From the NCBI GenBank assembly GCA_004376435.1, contig SOJS01000016.1:1-5053 (forward strand): a stretch of DNA of 5,053 bases, read 5' to 3'. Shown in pieces: positions 1 to 5,053 of this stretch (positions are counted from its first letter, which is position 1; every line of letters begins with the position of its first letter). The notes beneath the pieces were generated by a model. It did not search any database. It was given only the letters and a program-made list of their open reading frames with translations, and had not been told where the DNA came from. This DNA is from Dehalococcoidia bacterium (GTDB taxonomy: Bacteria; Chloroflexota; Dehalococcoidia; Dehalococcoidales; JAUVZE01). Both the position numbers and the translations under genes were made by a program.

Positions 1-259
1 TTATCTCGTAGGGCGCTATCTCTTTACCCTGTAGCCTTTGGCTTAGATTCTGAAGGACGACCTTCTTTGATTCAAGGGGCATAAACGACGCGTCAGTAAT
101 TTTCTTACCAACAATTTCAGACTTGGTGAAGCCGTATTTTTTGAGAGGCGTGGTGTTGGTATCCAGAATAGTGCCGTCGGCTCTGATGACAAGCACCAGG
201 TCGGAAATTAACTCAGTAGCCAGCCCGAGGTTGGCTTCTATCTTCGTTTTTGACTTCAT
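1..259 (-). CDS. PAS-domain sensor protein, N-terminal part (runs off left edge)
   Basis: The minus strand reads open from an ATG at 259 to the window edge, giving 86 residues without a stop. After a short polar N-terminus (MKSKTKIEANLGLATEL), residues from about 18 on look like a PAS fold. The segment LVLVIRADGTILDTN and the following KKYGFTKSEIVGKKITD match the usual PAS pattern of a strand, a DG turn, an N in the next helix, then GY/F..EE/SEI.GK. PAS domains bind small ligands or mediate signalling contacts, typically in histidine kinases, diguanylate cyclases or PAS-linked regulators. The output domain lies outside the window, so the class cannot be decided. No membrane segment precedes the PAS domain, so this part is probably cytoplasmic. 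The start is supported by an AGGTGA ribosome-binding site (263-268) and a strong promoter upstream. It follows the FAH gene on the same strand but has its own promoter, so it is probably a separate transcription unit. Confidence 0.8.
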   Translation of the reverse strand, partial: MKSKTKIEANLGLATELISDLVLVIRADGTILDTNTTPLKKYGFTKSEIVGKKITDASFMPLESKKVVLQNLSQRLQGKEIAPYEI

Positions 260-446
260 TGCTCACCTGTTGCGGGCAAGTCTCCGCAAGGTAATCCACA
301 CCGTTATAATTGTAAACTACCTGAGCCTAATTGTCAAATATTTAGTTAAAAAGATGCCAGTTAGCAATATTAGGATTTTTTATCACCGCCATCTAGTCAA
401 AGCTAGTCTTTGCCACCAGACTATTTAATTTATGGAGCGAGGTGGC
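260..446. other. AT-rich intergenic region between the FAH and PAS genes
   Basis: Non-coding spacer between two minus-strand genes. It holds the PAS-gene promoter (309-337). Near the FAH stop there is a weak 6-bp inverted repeat, TAGTCT/AGACTA (404-409 and 418-423, loop of 8). In the minus direction the hairpin is not followed by a U-rich tract, so it is at best a poor terminator or an mRNA 3'-end structure. The overlapping CAAAG-ACTAG-CTTTG dyad could form a competing hairpin. The + strand open frame across this area has no family resemblance and is read as chance. Confidence 0.5.
309..337 (-). promoter_or_regulatory. Sigma70-type promoter of the PAS-domain gene
   Basis: On the minus strand, a perfect -35 hexamer TTGACA (332-337) is followed by a 17-base spacer and the -10 hexamer TACAAT (309-314, five of six consensus bases). 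The predicted transcription start is near 302, giving a 5' leader of roughly 40 bases that contains the AGGTGA ribosome-binding site. This is the best consensus promoter in the window. Confidence 0.72.
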
Positions 447-1211
447 CTATACCTGGTTGCTGACGACATAATTCCTCAAGGTGCCAACTGGCGCTATCTT
501 TATCTCTACTGTATCGCCGGGATACATTGGACCAATGCCGCTGGGTGTGCCGGTAGCGATGATATCACCCGGCAGCAGAGTCATTACATGAGATATAAAG
601 TTTATCAGCTCCGGAACGGGGTAGATAAGGTCGCTGGTGTTGGCTTGCTGTTTCAGTTCCCCGTTGAGGTATGTTTCCAGGACAACATTAGCTGGGTCAA
701 GCTCAGTCTCAATACATGGTCCAATAGCGGCGAAGGTGTCAAAGCTCTTGGCTCGTGTCCACTGCCGGTCATCGTATTGCAGGTCGCGGGCGGTAACATC
801 GTTAAAGCAGGTATAGCCGAGGACATAGTTGGGCGCCTCTTTTACTGACACCTTCCACACCGGTTTTTTGATCACTACTCCCAACTCACCTTCGTAGTCA
901 ACCCGATGTGAGCTGGTAGGGTAGACGATGTTCTCCTCGGGTCCAATCACGGATGTTGATGGTTTAATAAATATCAGGGGGGCATTGGGCGGGCGGGCAC
1001 CAACTTCTTTAGCATGGCTGTGGTAGTTAAGCCCGAGAGCCACTATTTTACTCGGAGTGCACGGAGACAGAAGTTTAACCTCACCCAGCCGGTAGTATTG
1101 GTCACAAGGTTTTAGGTAGCGGTAGGGCTTGTTCTCAATGCCCTGGATAAGTTCGCCGTCTAGTATTCCGTATCTGACCTTATCGCCAGCGGCAAAACGA
1201 ACAATCTTCAT
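447..1211 (-). CDS. Fumarylacetoacetate hydrolase (FAH) family protein
   Basis: A complete 254-residue protein of the FAH superfamily, the metal-dependent enzymes that include fumarylpyruvate and acylpyruvate hydrolases, oxaloacetate decarboxylases and 2-hydroxyhepta-2,4-diene-1,7-dioate isomerases. Family signatures are present in order: GLNYHSHAKE (60-69), the metal-ligand pair in DYEGELGVVI (E107, E109), the third acidic ligand in FNDVTARDLQ (D138), the catalytic-site lysine in RAKSFDTFAAIGP (K155), and the C-terminal IATGTPSGIG loop (218-227). The length and the MKIVRF opening are typical of the short, single-domain bacterial form, so the protein looks intact. It should be cytoplasmic and bind Mg2+ or Mn2+. 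The exact substrate cannot be read from the sequence, and no aromatic-degradation neighbours are in view. There is no Shine-Dalgarno sequence before the ATG (upstream bases are ACCTCCAAGCT), which fits a very short leader. It is divergent from argJ with 275 bases between them. Confidence 0.93.
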   Translation of the reverse strand: MKIVRFAAGDKVRYGILDGELIQGIENKPYRYLKPCDQYYRLGEVKLLSPCTPSKIVALGLNYHSHAKEVGARPPNAPLIFIKPSTSVIGPEENIVYPTSSHRVDYEGELGVVIKKPVWKVSVKEAPNYVLGYTCFNDVTARDLQYDDRQWTRAKSFDTFAAIGPCIETELDPANVVLETYLNGELKQQANTSDLIYPVPELINFISHVMTLLPGDIIATGTPSGIGPMYPGDTVEIKIAPVGTLRNYVVSNQV

Positions 1212-1223
1212 AGCTTGGAGGTA

Positions 1224-1252
1224 AGTTTACCGTTATTAACTACAGATTGCAA
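1224..1252 (-). promoter_or_regulatory. Putative promoter of the FAH-family gene
   Basis: On the minus strand TTGCAA (1247-1252) and TAAACT (1224-1229) are separated by exactly 17 bases. Each matches four of six consensus bases. The predicted start of transcription is about 4 to 6 bases before the ATG at 1211, giving a near-leaderless mRNA, which agrees with the missing ribosome-binding site. The hexamers are weak matches, so spacing and position are the main support. Confidence 0.4.
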
Positions 1253-1260
1253 GGGGGTCA

Positions 1261-1276
1261 AAGGGGCTTGCCCCTT
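1261..1276. repeat. GC-rich hairpin with CTTG loop
   Basis: Perfect 6-bp inverted repeat AAGGGG/CCCCTT enclosing CTTG. Read on the plus strand this is a G(CUUG)C tetraloop, a known stable RNA loop. A G5 run at 1253-1257 and a C7 run at 1289-1295 could pair outside it and extend the structure. Neither strand has a U-tract directly after the stem, so it is not a standard intrinsic terminator. It may be part of an intergenic repeat family. Confidence 0.5.
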
Positions 1277-1314
1277 CAAAAAACAATTCCCCCCCATGAT
1301 AGAAGCTGTTTAGT

Positions 1315-1391
1315 TGTCATTGCGAGGAGCAGAGCGACGAAGCAAACTAAAAGATAAGATAAGATTGCTTTGCCTTCGGCTCGCAATGACA
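1315..1391. repeat. 77-bp palindromic intergenic repeat (GTCATTGCGAG type, MITE/REP-like)
   Basis: The element is bounded by perfect 12-bp inverted repeats, TGTCATTGCGAG (1315-1326) and CTCGCAATGACA (1380-1391). A second inner pair, AAGCAA (1340-1345) and TTGCTT (1365-1370), lies in the same dyad. The central loop carries three tandem AAGAT units (1351-1365). From general knowledge, palindromes with a GTCATTGCGAG...GAAGCAATCT arm occur as dispersed intergenic repeats in several bacterial groups. It has no coding capacity. The two arms differ between the outer and inner pairs, which suggests an old, partly decayed copy. It sits between divergent promoters and is likely mobile or REP-like rather than gene-specific. 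Confidence 0.68.
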
Positions 1392-1404
1392 TATCAGGTA
1401 AAAG

Positions 1405-1426
1405 GAGAGGGGGACTTGAGAGGGGG
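1405..1426. repeat. Purine-rich 9-bp direct repeat
   Basis: GAGAGGGGG occurs at 1405-1413 and again at 1418-1426, a 13-base period, within an almost pure-purine stretch on the plus strand (about 1399-1431). It lies just upstream of the argJ promoter. It may be part of the neighbouring intergenic repeat cluster or a protein-binding site. No function can be assigned. Confidence 0.4.
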
Positions 1427-1447
1427 TGAGGTTGATAAGCAATTTCG

Positions 1448-1476
1448 TTGCCTGTCTATAGTGAGTGTGCTATAGT
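1448..1476 (+). promoter_or_regulatory. argJ promoter with extended -10, overlapping a CTATAGT direct repeat
   Basis: TTGCCT (1448-1453), a 17-base spacer and TATAGT (1471-1476, five of six bases) preceded by TGC form an extended -10 promoter. The predicted start lies near 1483-1486, immediately before the argJ ATG at 1487, implying a leaderless or near-leaderless transcript. The heptamer CTATAGT is repeated at 1456-1462 and 1470-1476. Its core CTATAG is self-complementary, so the pair is both a direct repeat and a dyad centred 14 bases apart. The upstream copy could also act as a -10 with TTGATA (1432-1437) at a less favourable 19-base spacing. Confidence 0.6.
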
Positions 1477-1486
1477 TTAATTCATA

Positions 1487-2698
1487 ATGAAGACCGAGAT
1501 TGAGTTTATTGCCGCTGGTGGTGCTACCTCACCTCGGGGCTTTCAGGCCGGTGCTACCTATGCCGGGATAAAGCAAAAGACTGAAGATAGCCTGGACCTT
1601 GCCGTCCTCTCTTCCCAGGTGCCGTGTCGAGCGGCAGGGATGTTTACCACCAACCGCATTAAGTCTGCGCCGGTAGTTCTTTCCCAGCAGCGGATAAAAT
1701 CGGGGAGGGCGGCAGCAGTGGTGGTCAATAGTGGCTGTGCCAATGCCGGCACCGGCGAGGCTGGTCTTGCTGATGCCGCCGATATGGCGGCGGTGGCGGC
1801 GAAAAGTATCGGGCTGGCCGCGGAGGATGTTCTGGTTGCCAGCACCGGAGTGATTGGGCAGCCATTGCCGATGGCACTCATCAGAGCCGGTATAGAGAGG
1901 ATTGTTCTTTCTCCAGACGGCGGTCATGAGCTGGCAAGGGCGATGATGACCACTGATACTGTTCCTAAAGAAACAGCGGTGGCAGTCAGGGCGGGCAATT
2001 TTGTTGTTGGCGGGGTTGCCAAGGGGGCGGGGATGATTCACCCTAATCTGGCGACTATGCTCTGTTTTTTGACTACTGATGCCGCCGTGGAATTAGGCTT
2101 TCTTAGGGATGTGCTGGCAAAGGTGGTGGCTGGTTCCCTTAACATGGTCTCGATTGATGGCGACACCAGCCCCAGCGATACCGTGCTCATCATGGCTAAC
2201 GGTCTGGCGGAAAATGAGCCTATTGCTTATGGCAGCCAGCTAGCTGATGTCTTTCAGCAGGCTCTGGAGCGGGTCTGCGTCTATCTGGCAAGGTGTATTG
2301 CCGCTGATGGCGAGGGCGCCAGCAAGCTTATTGAGGTTACCGTTAGCCGGGCACCCAGTGTCGCCGAGGCCAGGTTAGCCGCCAGGACAGTGGTCAGCTC
2401 GCCTCTGGTGAAGGCAGCCATGCACGGCGGTAACCCTAACTGGGGGCGGATTGTAGCCGCCGTCGGGCGCAGTGGCGCTACCGTGGTGGAGTCAAAGATT
2501 GACCTTTATATCGGACAGGTCTGTCTGTTAAAGGCGGGGGTGCCTCTGCCCTTTGACGAGCCGAGCTTGGCGCAGTCAATGGATGGCGAAGAGGTGTGTG
2601 TTAATCTGAACCTTAATCTGGGAAATGACAGTGCCACTGCCTGGGGCTGTGACCTGTCTGAGGAATATGTAAAAATTAACAGTCAGTACACAACCTGA
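1487..2698 (+). CDS. argJ: Bifunctional ornithine acetyltransferase/N-acetylglutamate synthase
   Basis: A 403-residue ArgJ of normal family length. It transfers the acetyl group from N-acetylornithine to glutamate, recycling acetyl in the cyclic arginine pathway. Bifunctional members also use acetyl-CoA, but which type this is cannot be decided here. The family's self-cleavage site is clear in KGAGMIHPNLATML: cleavage would fall between A189 and T190, with T190 as the N-terminal nucleophile of the beta chain. The oxyanion-hole segment STGVIG is at 119-124, NPNWGRI at 316-322, and the C-terminal YVKINSQYTT matches the usual family ending. The DGDTSPSD segment (224-231) replaces the more usual DGDTSTND. 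The N-terminus GGATSPRGFQAGATYAGIK fits the family just after the chosen ATG, so the start is well supported despite lacking a ribosome-binding site. It is the first gene of the cluster, with argB 23 bases downstream and no terminator between them. Confidence 0.97.
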   Translation: MKTEIEFIAAGGATSPRGFQAGATYAGIKQKTEDSLDLAVLSSQVPCRAAGMFTTNRIKSAPVVLSQQRIKSGRAAAVVVNSGCANAGTGEAGLADAADMAAVAAKSIGLAAEDVLVASTGVIGQPLPMALIRAGIERIVLSPDGGHELARAMMTTDTVPKETAVAVRAGNFVVGGVAKGAGMIHPNLATMLCFLTTDAAVELGFLRDVLAKVVAGSLNMVSIDGDTSPSDTVLIMANGLAENEPIAYGSQLADVFQQALERVCVYLARCIAADGEGASKLIEVTVSRAPSVAEARLAARTVVSSPLVKAAMHGGNPNWGRIVAAVGRSGATVVESKIDLYIGQVCLLKAGVPLPFDEPSLAQSMDGEEVCVNLNLNLGNDSATAWGCDLSEEYVKINSQYTT

Positions 2699-2721
2699 TA
2701 GTTTTTTAGAGCGAGGTTAGA

Positions 2722-3506
2722 TTGAAGAAGGTTATTGTGGTTAAAATTGGCGGTGCCACCTTGGGCAGCCACGACACTACTATTGAGGACCTGGTTTATC
2801 TCCAGAAGCAGGGCAAGTTGTTGGTTGTTGTCCACGGTGGGGCTAAGGTGGTAACTGAGTGGCTTTCGCGGCAGGGGATTGCCACCAGATTTGTTGATGG
2901 TGAGCGGGTAACTGATAGGGCGATGCTGGAGATGGTGACTGCTGTTCTAGGGGGCTTGGTCAATAAGGAGATTGTGGCTACTATTAATAATTTAGGCGGT
3001 CGGGCAGTGGGTATTAGTGGCGTTGACGGGGCTTTAATTCAGAGCCGAATTAAGAACGATGAGATGGGCTATATGGGCAAAGTAGTGAAGGTGGATTTAG
3101 CTCTCGTTGAGGCTCTGTTAAAATCGGGCTTTACCCCGGTGGTGTCTCCGGTGAGCCTCCATTCATTTGGTAGGACAAAAAAAGCGCCGCCGATTCTTAA
3201 TATTAATGGTGACCCGGTGGCGGGTGAGGTTGCCGCTGCCATTGGTGCCGAAAAGCTTATCTTTCTCACCGATGTATCGGTGTCTGCGATGCCTCGGGCA
3301 GGTTGCTACCTAAGCTATCGCCTGACGAAGCTGAGGCGCTGGTGGCTTCTGGGGTGGCTTCCGGGGGGATGGTGCCCAAGATTAAAGCCTGCCTGAGGGC
3401 TCTGGCGGGGACAGCAACCACTCGCATTATAGATGGTCGGCAGCCGCATGCCTTGCTTAAGGAAGTTGAGGGTGGCGGTGGCGGCACCACGATAGAGGCT
3501 GTTTGA
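2722..3506 (+). CDS. argB: Acetylglutamate kinase, interrupted by a one-base frameshift
   Basis: ArgB phosphorylates N-acetylglutamate with ATP, the second step of arginine synthesis. The N-terminal part starts at a TTG with a GAGGT ribosome-binding site (2713-2717). It shows VVKIGG (6-11), VVHGGAK (36-42; the third glycine of the usual HGGG is Ala), GERVTD (60-65), GISGVDG (97-103) and NINGDPVAGEVA (160-171). It stays in register up to LTDVS (about 182-186). The continuation GVCDASGRLLPKLS and then GGMVPKIKACL, including the expected catalytic-site lysine, is encoded in the +3 frame from about 3279. The original frame instead runs into unrelated residues and stops at 3394-3396. Adding one base at 3277-3280 (for example GG to GGG) restores a 261-residue kinase ending at the TGA at 3504-3506, close to the roughly 258-residue E. 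coli length. Both halves are well preserved, so either a sequencing or assembly deletion or a very recent mutation is likely. As written, the protein would lack its C-terminal third. Confidence 0.93.
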
Positions 3507-3517
3507 TAAATATGGAG

Positions 3518-3523
3518 TATAAT
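3518..3523 (+). promoter_or_regulatory. Possible internal -10 element before the hydrolase-like gene
   Basis: A perfect TATAAT lies in the short gap after argB. With a start near 3530 it would leave a leader of about 29 bases before the ATG at 3559. No credible -35 hexamer lies 16 to 18 bases upstream and there is no TG extension, so this could be chance. If real, it would give the downstream genes some independence from the argJ promoter. Confidence 0.25.
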
Positions 3524-3548
3524 AGTATTAGCTGGTGCTTTCAAGTTT

Positions 3549-3554
3549 GAGGGT
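3549..3554 (+). promoter_or_regulatory. Ribosome-binding site choosing the ATG at 3559
   Basis: GAGGGT lies 4 bases before the ATG at 3559. The alternative in-frame GTG at 3535 has only a distant GGAG about 18 bases upstream. The later start also leaves a textbook signal peptide, so it is preferred. Confidence 0.55.
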
Positions 3555-3558
3555 CAGG

Positions 3559-4446
3559 ATGGTGGACAAGGTTCGTTGGCTTAAAATAGCGGTAACCCTG
3601 ACTGTGGTGGTATCGCTGGCCATTGTGTTGCTGGTGCCATCATCTTTGTCGGTGGCGGAGACAGGGGAGCTTCTCTGGTCAGATTATGACCTTTCTTCAG
3701 TGCCACCATCGGTGATGGCAGACGCTACTGAGCTAGCGGTTGAACTATACGGGGACTACCAGGAAAAGAGTCAAGATTTTGCTCGCCAGCTGCAAACCCT
3801 GTATCTGGCGGCTAGGGACAGTGATTTTGTTATCTTTTTTAACCCTGGTGGCTGGGGGTGGAGCTCACTGGCAGATTCCTCCCAGTGGCAGAGTATTGTT
3901 ACTGGTATCCAGTCCGAGTTAGATAAGCTGGGTTATAGCTCACTGCTGTTGAGCTATCTGCGGACGGAGAGAACCTTAGGCGGGTGTTCTGAGGAAGTTT
4001 TGTCAATGTTAAACCCCGATTCGCCAAAGGCTAGGGATTTAGCCAGCCGGGCTGAGTTTCTCACCAGGCATATTCCGGACCTCAGGGTTATCATAACTGG
4101 GGAAAGCAACGGCACAGTTATCTCTGATAGCGCCATGGCTATTCTGGAGGATAACCGGCTGGTCTATAGCATCCAGACAGGCCCCCCCTTCTGGTATGAG
4201 AATAGTGCGCTGGACAGGACACTGGTGCTGGAAAGCAACGGGCTAGTCCCTGACGCCTTCAGTCAGGGGGATATTTTTGCTATGATTAGCGCCAGCCTGG
4301 AGAACCTGTTTGGTTTTCCCCGCCCAGAGGAAGATTGTGGTAATATACTATTCTATGTAAACGCACCAGGGCATGAATACTGGTGGCAGTACCCTGAGGT
4401 TTCTTCCCGGATTACCAGCTTTTTAGAAGAAAACTTCGGACTTTAG
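3559..4446 (+). CDS. Exported alpha/beta-hydrolase-like protein of unknown function
   Basis: A 295-residue protein counted from the ATG at 3559; an in-frame GTG at 3535 would add 8 residues. It opens with a signal-peptide pattern: a basic MVDKVRWLK, a hydrophobic run at about 10-26 (IAVTLTVVVSLAIVLLV) and a polar stretch ending SVA-ET, a plausible signal peptidase I site after residue 33. There is no lipobox cysteine, so it is either secreted or held by an uncleaved anchor. Inside, a strand followed by NPGGWGW (95-101) resembles an oxyanion-hole turn. ITGESNG (179-185) is a GxSxG nucleophile elbow (S183), D232 in LVPDAF is a possible acid, and H272 in APGHEYWWQYP is a possible catalytic His. 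This order (Ser, Asp, His) is that of alpha/beta hydrolases, but I do not recognise a specific family and the substrate is unknown. It sits 52 bases after argB and 30 before argG with no terminator, so it is probably co-transcribed with them. The frame ends in tandem stops, TAG TAG TAA. Confidence 0.8.
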   Translation: MVDKVRWLKIAVTLTVVVSLAIVLLVPSSLSVAETGELLWSDYDLSSVPPSVMADATELAVELYGDYQEKSQDFARQLQTLYLAARDSDFVIFFNPGGWGWSSLADSSQWQSIVTGIQSELDKLGYSSLLLSYLRTERTLGGCSEEVLSMLNPDSPKARDLASRAEFLTRHIPDLRVIITGESNGTVISDSAMAILEDNRLVYSIQTGPPFWYENSALDRTLVLESNGLVPDAFSQGDIFAMISASLENLFGFPRPEEDCGNILFYVNAPGHEYWWQYPEVSSRITSFLEENFGL

Positions 4447-4476
4447 TAGTAATACTTTTGTTTAAGGAGGTCTGGT

Positions 4477-5053
4477 ATGTCGGATAAAGTAGTGCTGGCT
4501 TACAGTGGTGGTCTGGATACCTCGGTAGCCATAAAGTGGCTATCGGAAAAGTATAAGCTGGCTGTTATCGCTCTGAATGTTGATGTCGGCAATGAGCGTG
4601 ATTTTTCGGCTATTCAGCAGAAAGCACTCAAGGTGGGGGCAGTGAAATCGCTGGTAAAGGATGCCAAGGAGCTGTTTGTTAATCATTTTATCTTTCCGGC
4701 GCTCCAGGCGGATGCCATCTATGAAGGACAGTACCCGCTGGCTACCGCCCTGTCCCGCCCCCTGATGGCTAAGCTAGTGGTGGATGTAGCTATGGAGGAG
4801 GGGGCGGTGGCAGTGGCTCATGGCTGCACCGGCAAGGGTAATGACCAGGTGCGCTTTGAGGTTGGCATTAATGCCCTCGCTCCCAAGCTCAAGATTATCG
4901 CCCCGGCTCGGGAATGGGGCATGACCAGGGAGGAGACAATTAGCTATGCCCAGCGCCATAATATCCCGGTGCCGGTAACAGCCGCCAGCCCCTATTCCAT
5001 TGATGAGAACCTGTGGGGGCGGAGTATCGAGTGCGGGGTTCTTGAAGACCCCT
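4477..5053 (+). CDS. argG: Argininosuccinate synthase, N-terminal part (runs off right edge)
   Basis: Open from the ATG at 4477 through the right edge, 192 codons without a stop; the full enzyme is normally about 400 residues. ArgG joins citrulline and aspartate with ATP to make argininosuccinate, in the cytoplasm, as a tetramer. The N-terminal ATP pyrophosphatase P-loop AYSGGLDTS is at 8-16. YEGQYPLATALSRPL (82-96) and HGCTGKGNDQVRFE (115-128) carry substrate- and ATP-binding residues. SIDENLWGRSIE (174-185) is a further family signature. The start is firm: AAGGAGGT, an almost perfect Shine-Dalgarno, lies at 4464-4471, 5 bases before the ATG. This is the strongest ribosome-binding site in the window and contrasts with leaderless-looking argJ. 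The gene is the last one visible in the arg cluster. argH often follows argG, but that lies outside the window. Confidence 0.97.
   Translation, partial: MSDKVVLAYSGGLDTSVAIKWLSEKYKLAVIALNVDVGNERDFSAIQQKALKVGAVKSLVKDAKELFVNHFIFPALQADAIYEGQYPLATALSRPLMAKLVVDVAMEEGAVAVAHGCTGKGNDQVRFEVGINALAPKLKIIAPAREWGMTREETISYAQRHNIPVPVTAASPYSIDENLWGRSIECGVLEDP

Larger units (their letters stand above)
1212..1486. other. Divergent intergenic region between the FAH gene and argJ
   Basis: This 275-base region has no convincing gene. From left to right it holds the putative FAH promoter (1224-1252), the CTTG-loop hairpin (1261-1276), a C7 run (1289-1295), the 77-bp palindromic element (1315-1391), the purine-rich direct repeat (1405-1426) and the argJ promoter (1448-1476). 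No clear ArgR-type operator could be made out near argJ. The repeats separate the two promoters, so they may have been inserted between once closer divergent genes. Confidence 0.55.

Noticed and set aside
305..310. TATAAT on the plus strand
   Set aside because: No -35 at the right distance and no plus-strand gene downstream; it overlaps the minus-strand PAS promoter by chance.
404..423. Hairpin as terminator of the FAH gene
   Set aside because: Only 6 AT-rich base pairs with an 8-base loop and no U-tract in the minus direction; kept only as a note in the intergenic entry.
123..428. Plus-strand open frame of 101 codons
   Set aside because: It overlaps the PAS coding region and its promoter on the opposite strand, has no ribosome-binding site and resembles no protein family.
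432..848. Plus-strand open frame of 138 codons
   Set aside because: It lies antisense to the FAH gene, whose minus-strand product has all family motifs; the plus-strand product has no recognisable domain.
1315..1391. CRISPR-like or riboswitch interpretation of the intergenic repeats
   Set aside because: There is a single inverted pair rather than regularly spaced direct repeats, and no conserved riboswitch core is visible.
1529..2041. Minus-strand open frames inside argJ
   Set aside because: They are antisense shadows of a clearly coding argJ, with composition typical of reading a GC-rich gene backwards.
3303..3506. Separate small gene starting at TTG 3303
   Set aside because: Its product is the C-terminal third of ArgB in a shifted frame, including GGMVPK; it is not an independent gene.
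3266..3544. Minus-strand open frame across the argB end
   Set aside because: Antisense to the conserved argB C-terminus and the following gap; no motif or ribosome-binding site.
4774..4959. Minus-strand open frame in argG
   Set aside because: Antisense to the highly conserved argG nucleotide- and substrate-binding region.

Overview
The window is a stretch of bacterial chromosome, moderately GC-rich, built around an arginine-biosynthesis gene cluster. The plus strand carries argJ, argB, an exported alpha/beta-hydrolase-like protein and the start of argG, packed with gaps of about 23 to 52 bases and no visible terminator between them. To the left, on the minus strand, lie a fumarylacetoacetate-hydrolase (FAH) family gene and then the 5' end of a PAS-domain gene that runs off the left edge. 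The use of a cyclic ArgJ, a TTG start on argB, leaderless-looking starts and a GTCATTGCGAG-type palindromic repeat would fit a Chloroflexota/Dehalococcoidia-like genome. That placement is an inference from general resemblance, not a search result.

Layout. 1-259 (minus): N-terminal PAS domain of a probable sensor protein, behind a near-consensus sigma70 promoter at 309-337. 447-1211 (minus): complete FAH-family hydrolase/isomerase. 1212-1486: divergent intergenic region with back-to-back promoters, a GC-rich hairpin, a 77-bp inverted-repeat element and a purine-rich direct repeat. 1487-2698: argJ. 2722-3506: argB, split by a one-base frameshift near 3277-3280. 3559-4446: secreted GxSxG protein of unknown function. 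4477 to the right edge: argG, first 192 codons.

Together, ArgJ makes N-acetylglutamate by recycling the acetyl group from N-acetylornithine, ArgB phosphorylates N-acetylglutamate, and ArgG joins citrulline to aspartate. The other steps (argC, argD, argF, argH) are not in view. The most notable points are the argB frameshift, the exported hydrolase-like protein inside the arg cluster, and the apparent leaderless starts of the two divergent genes, with a 7-bp direct repeat overlapping the argJ promoter. No clearly new multi-gene system is visible.
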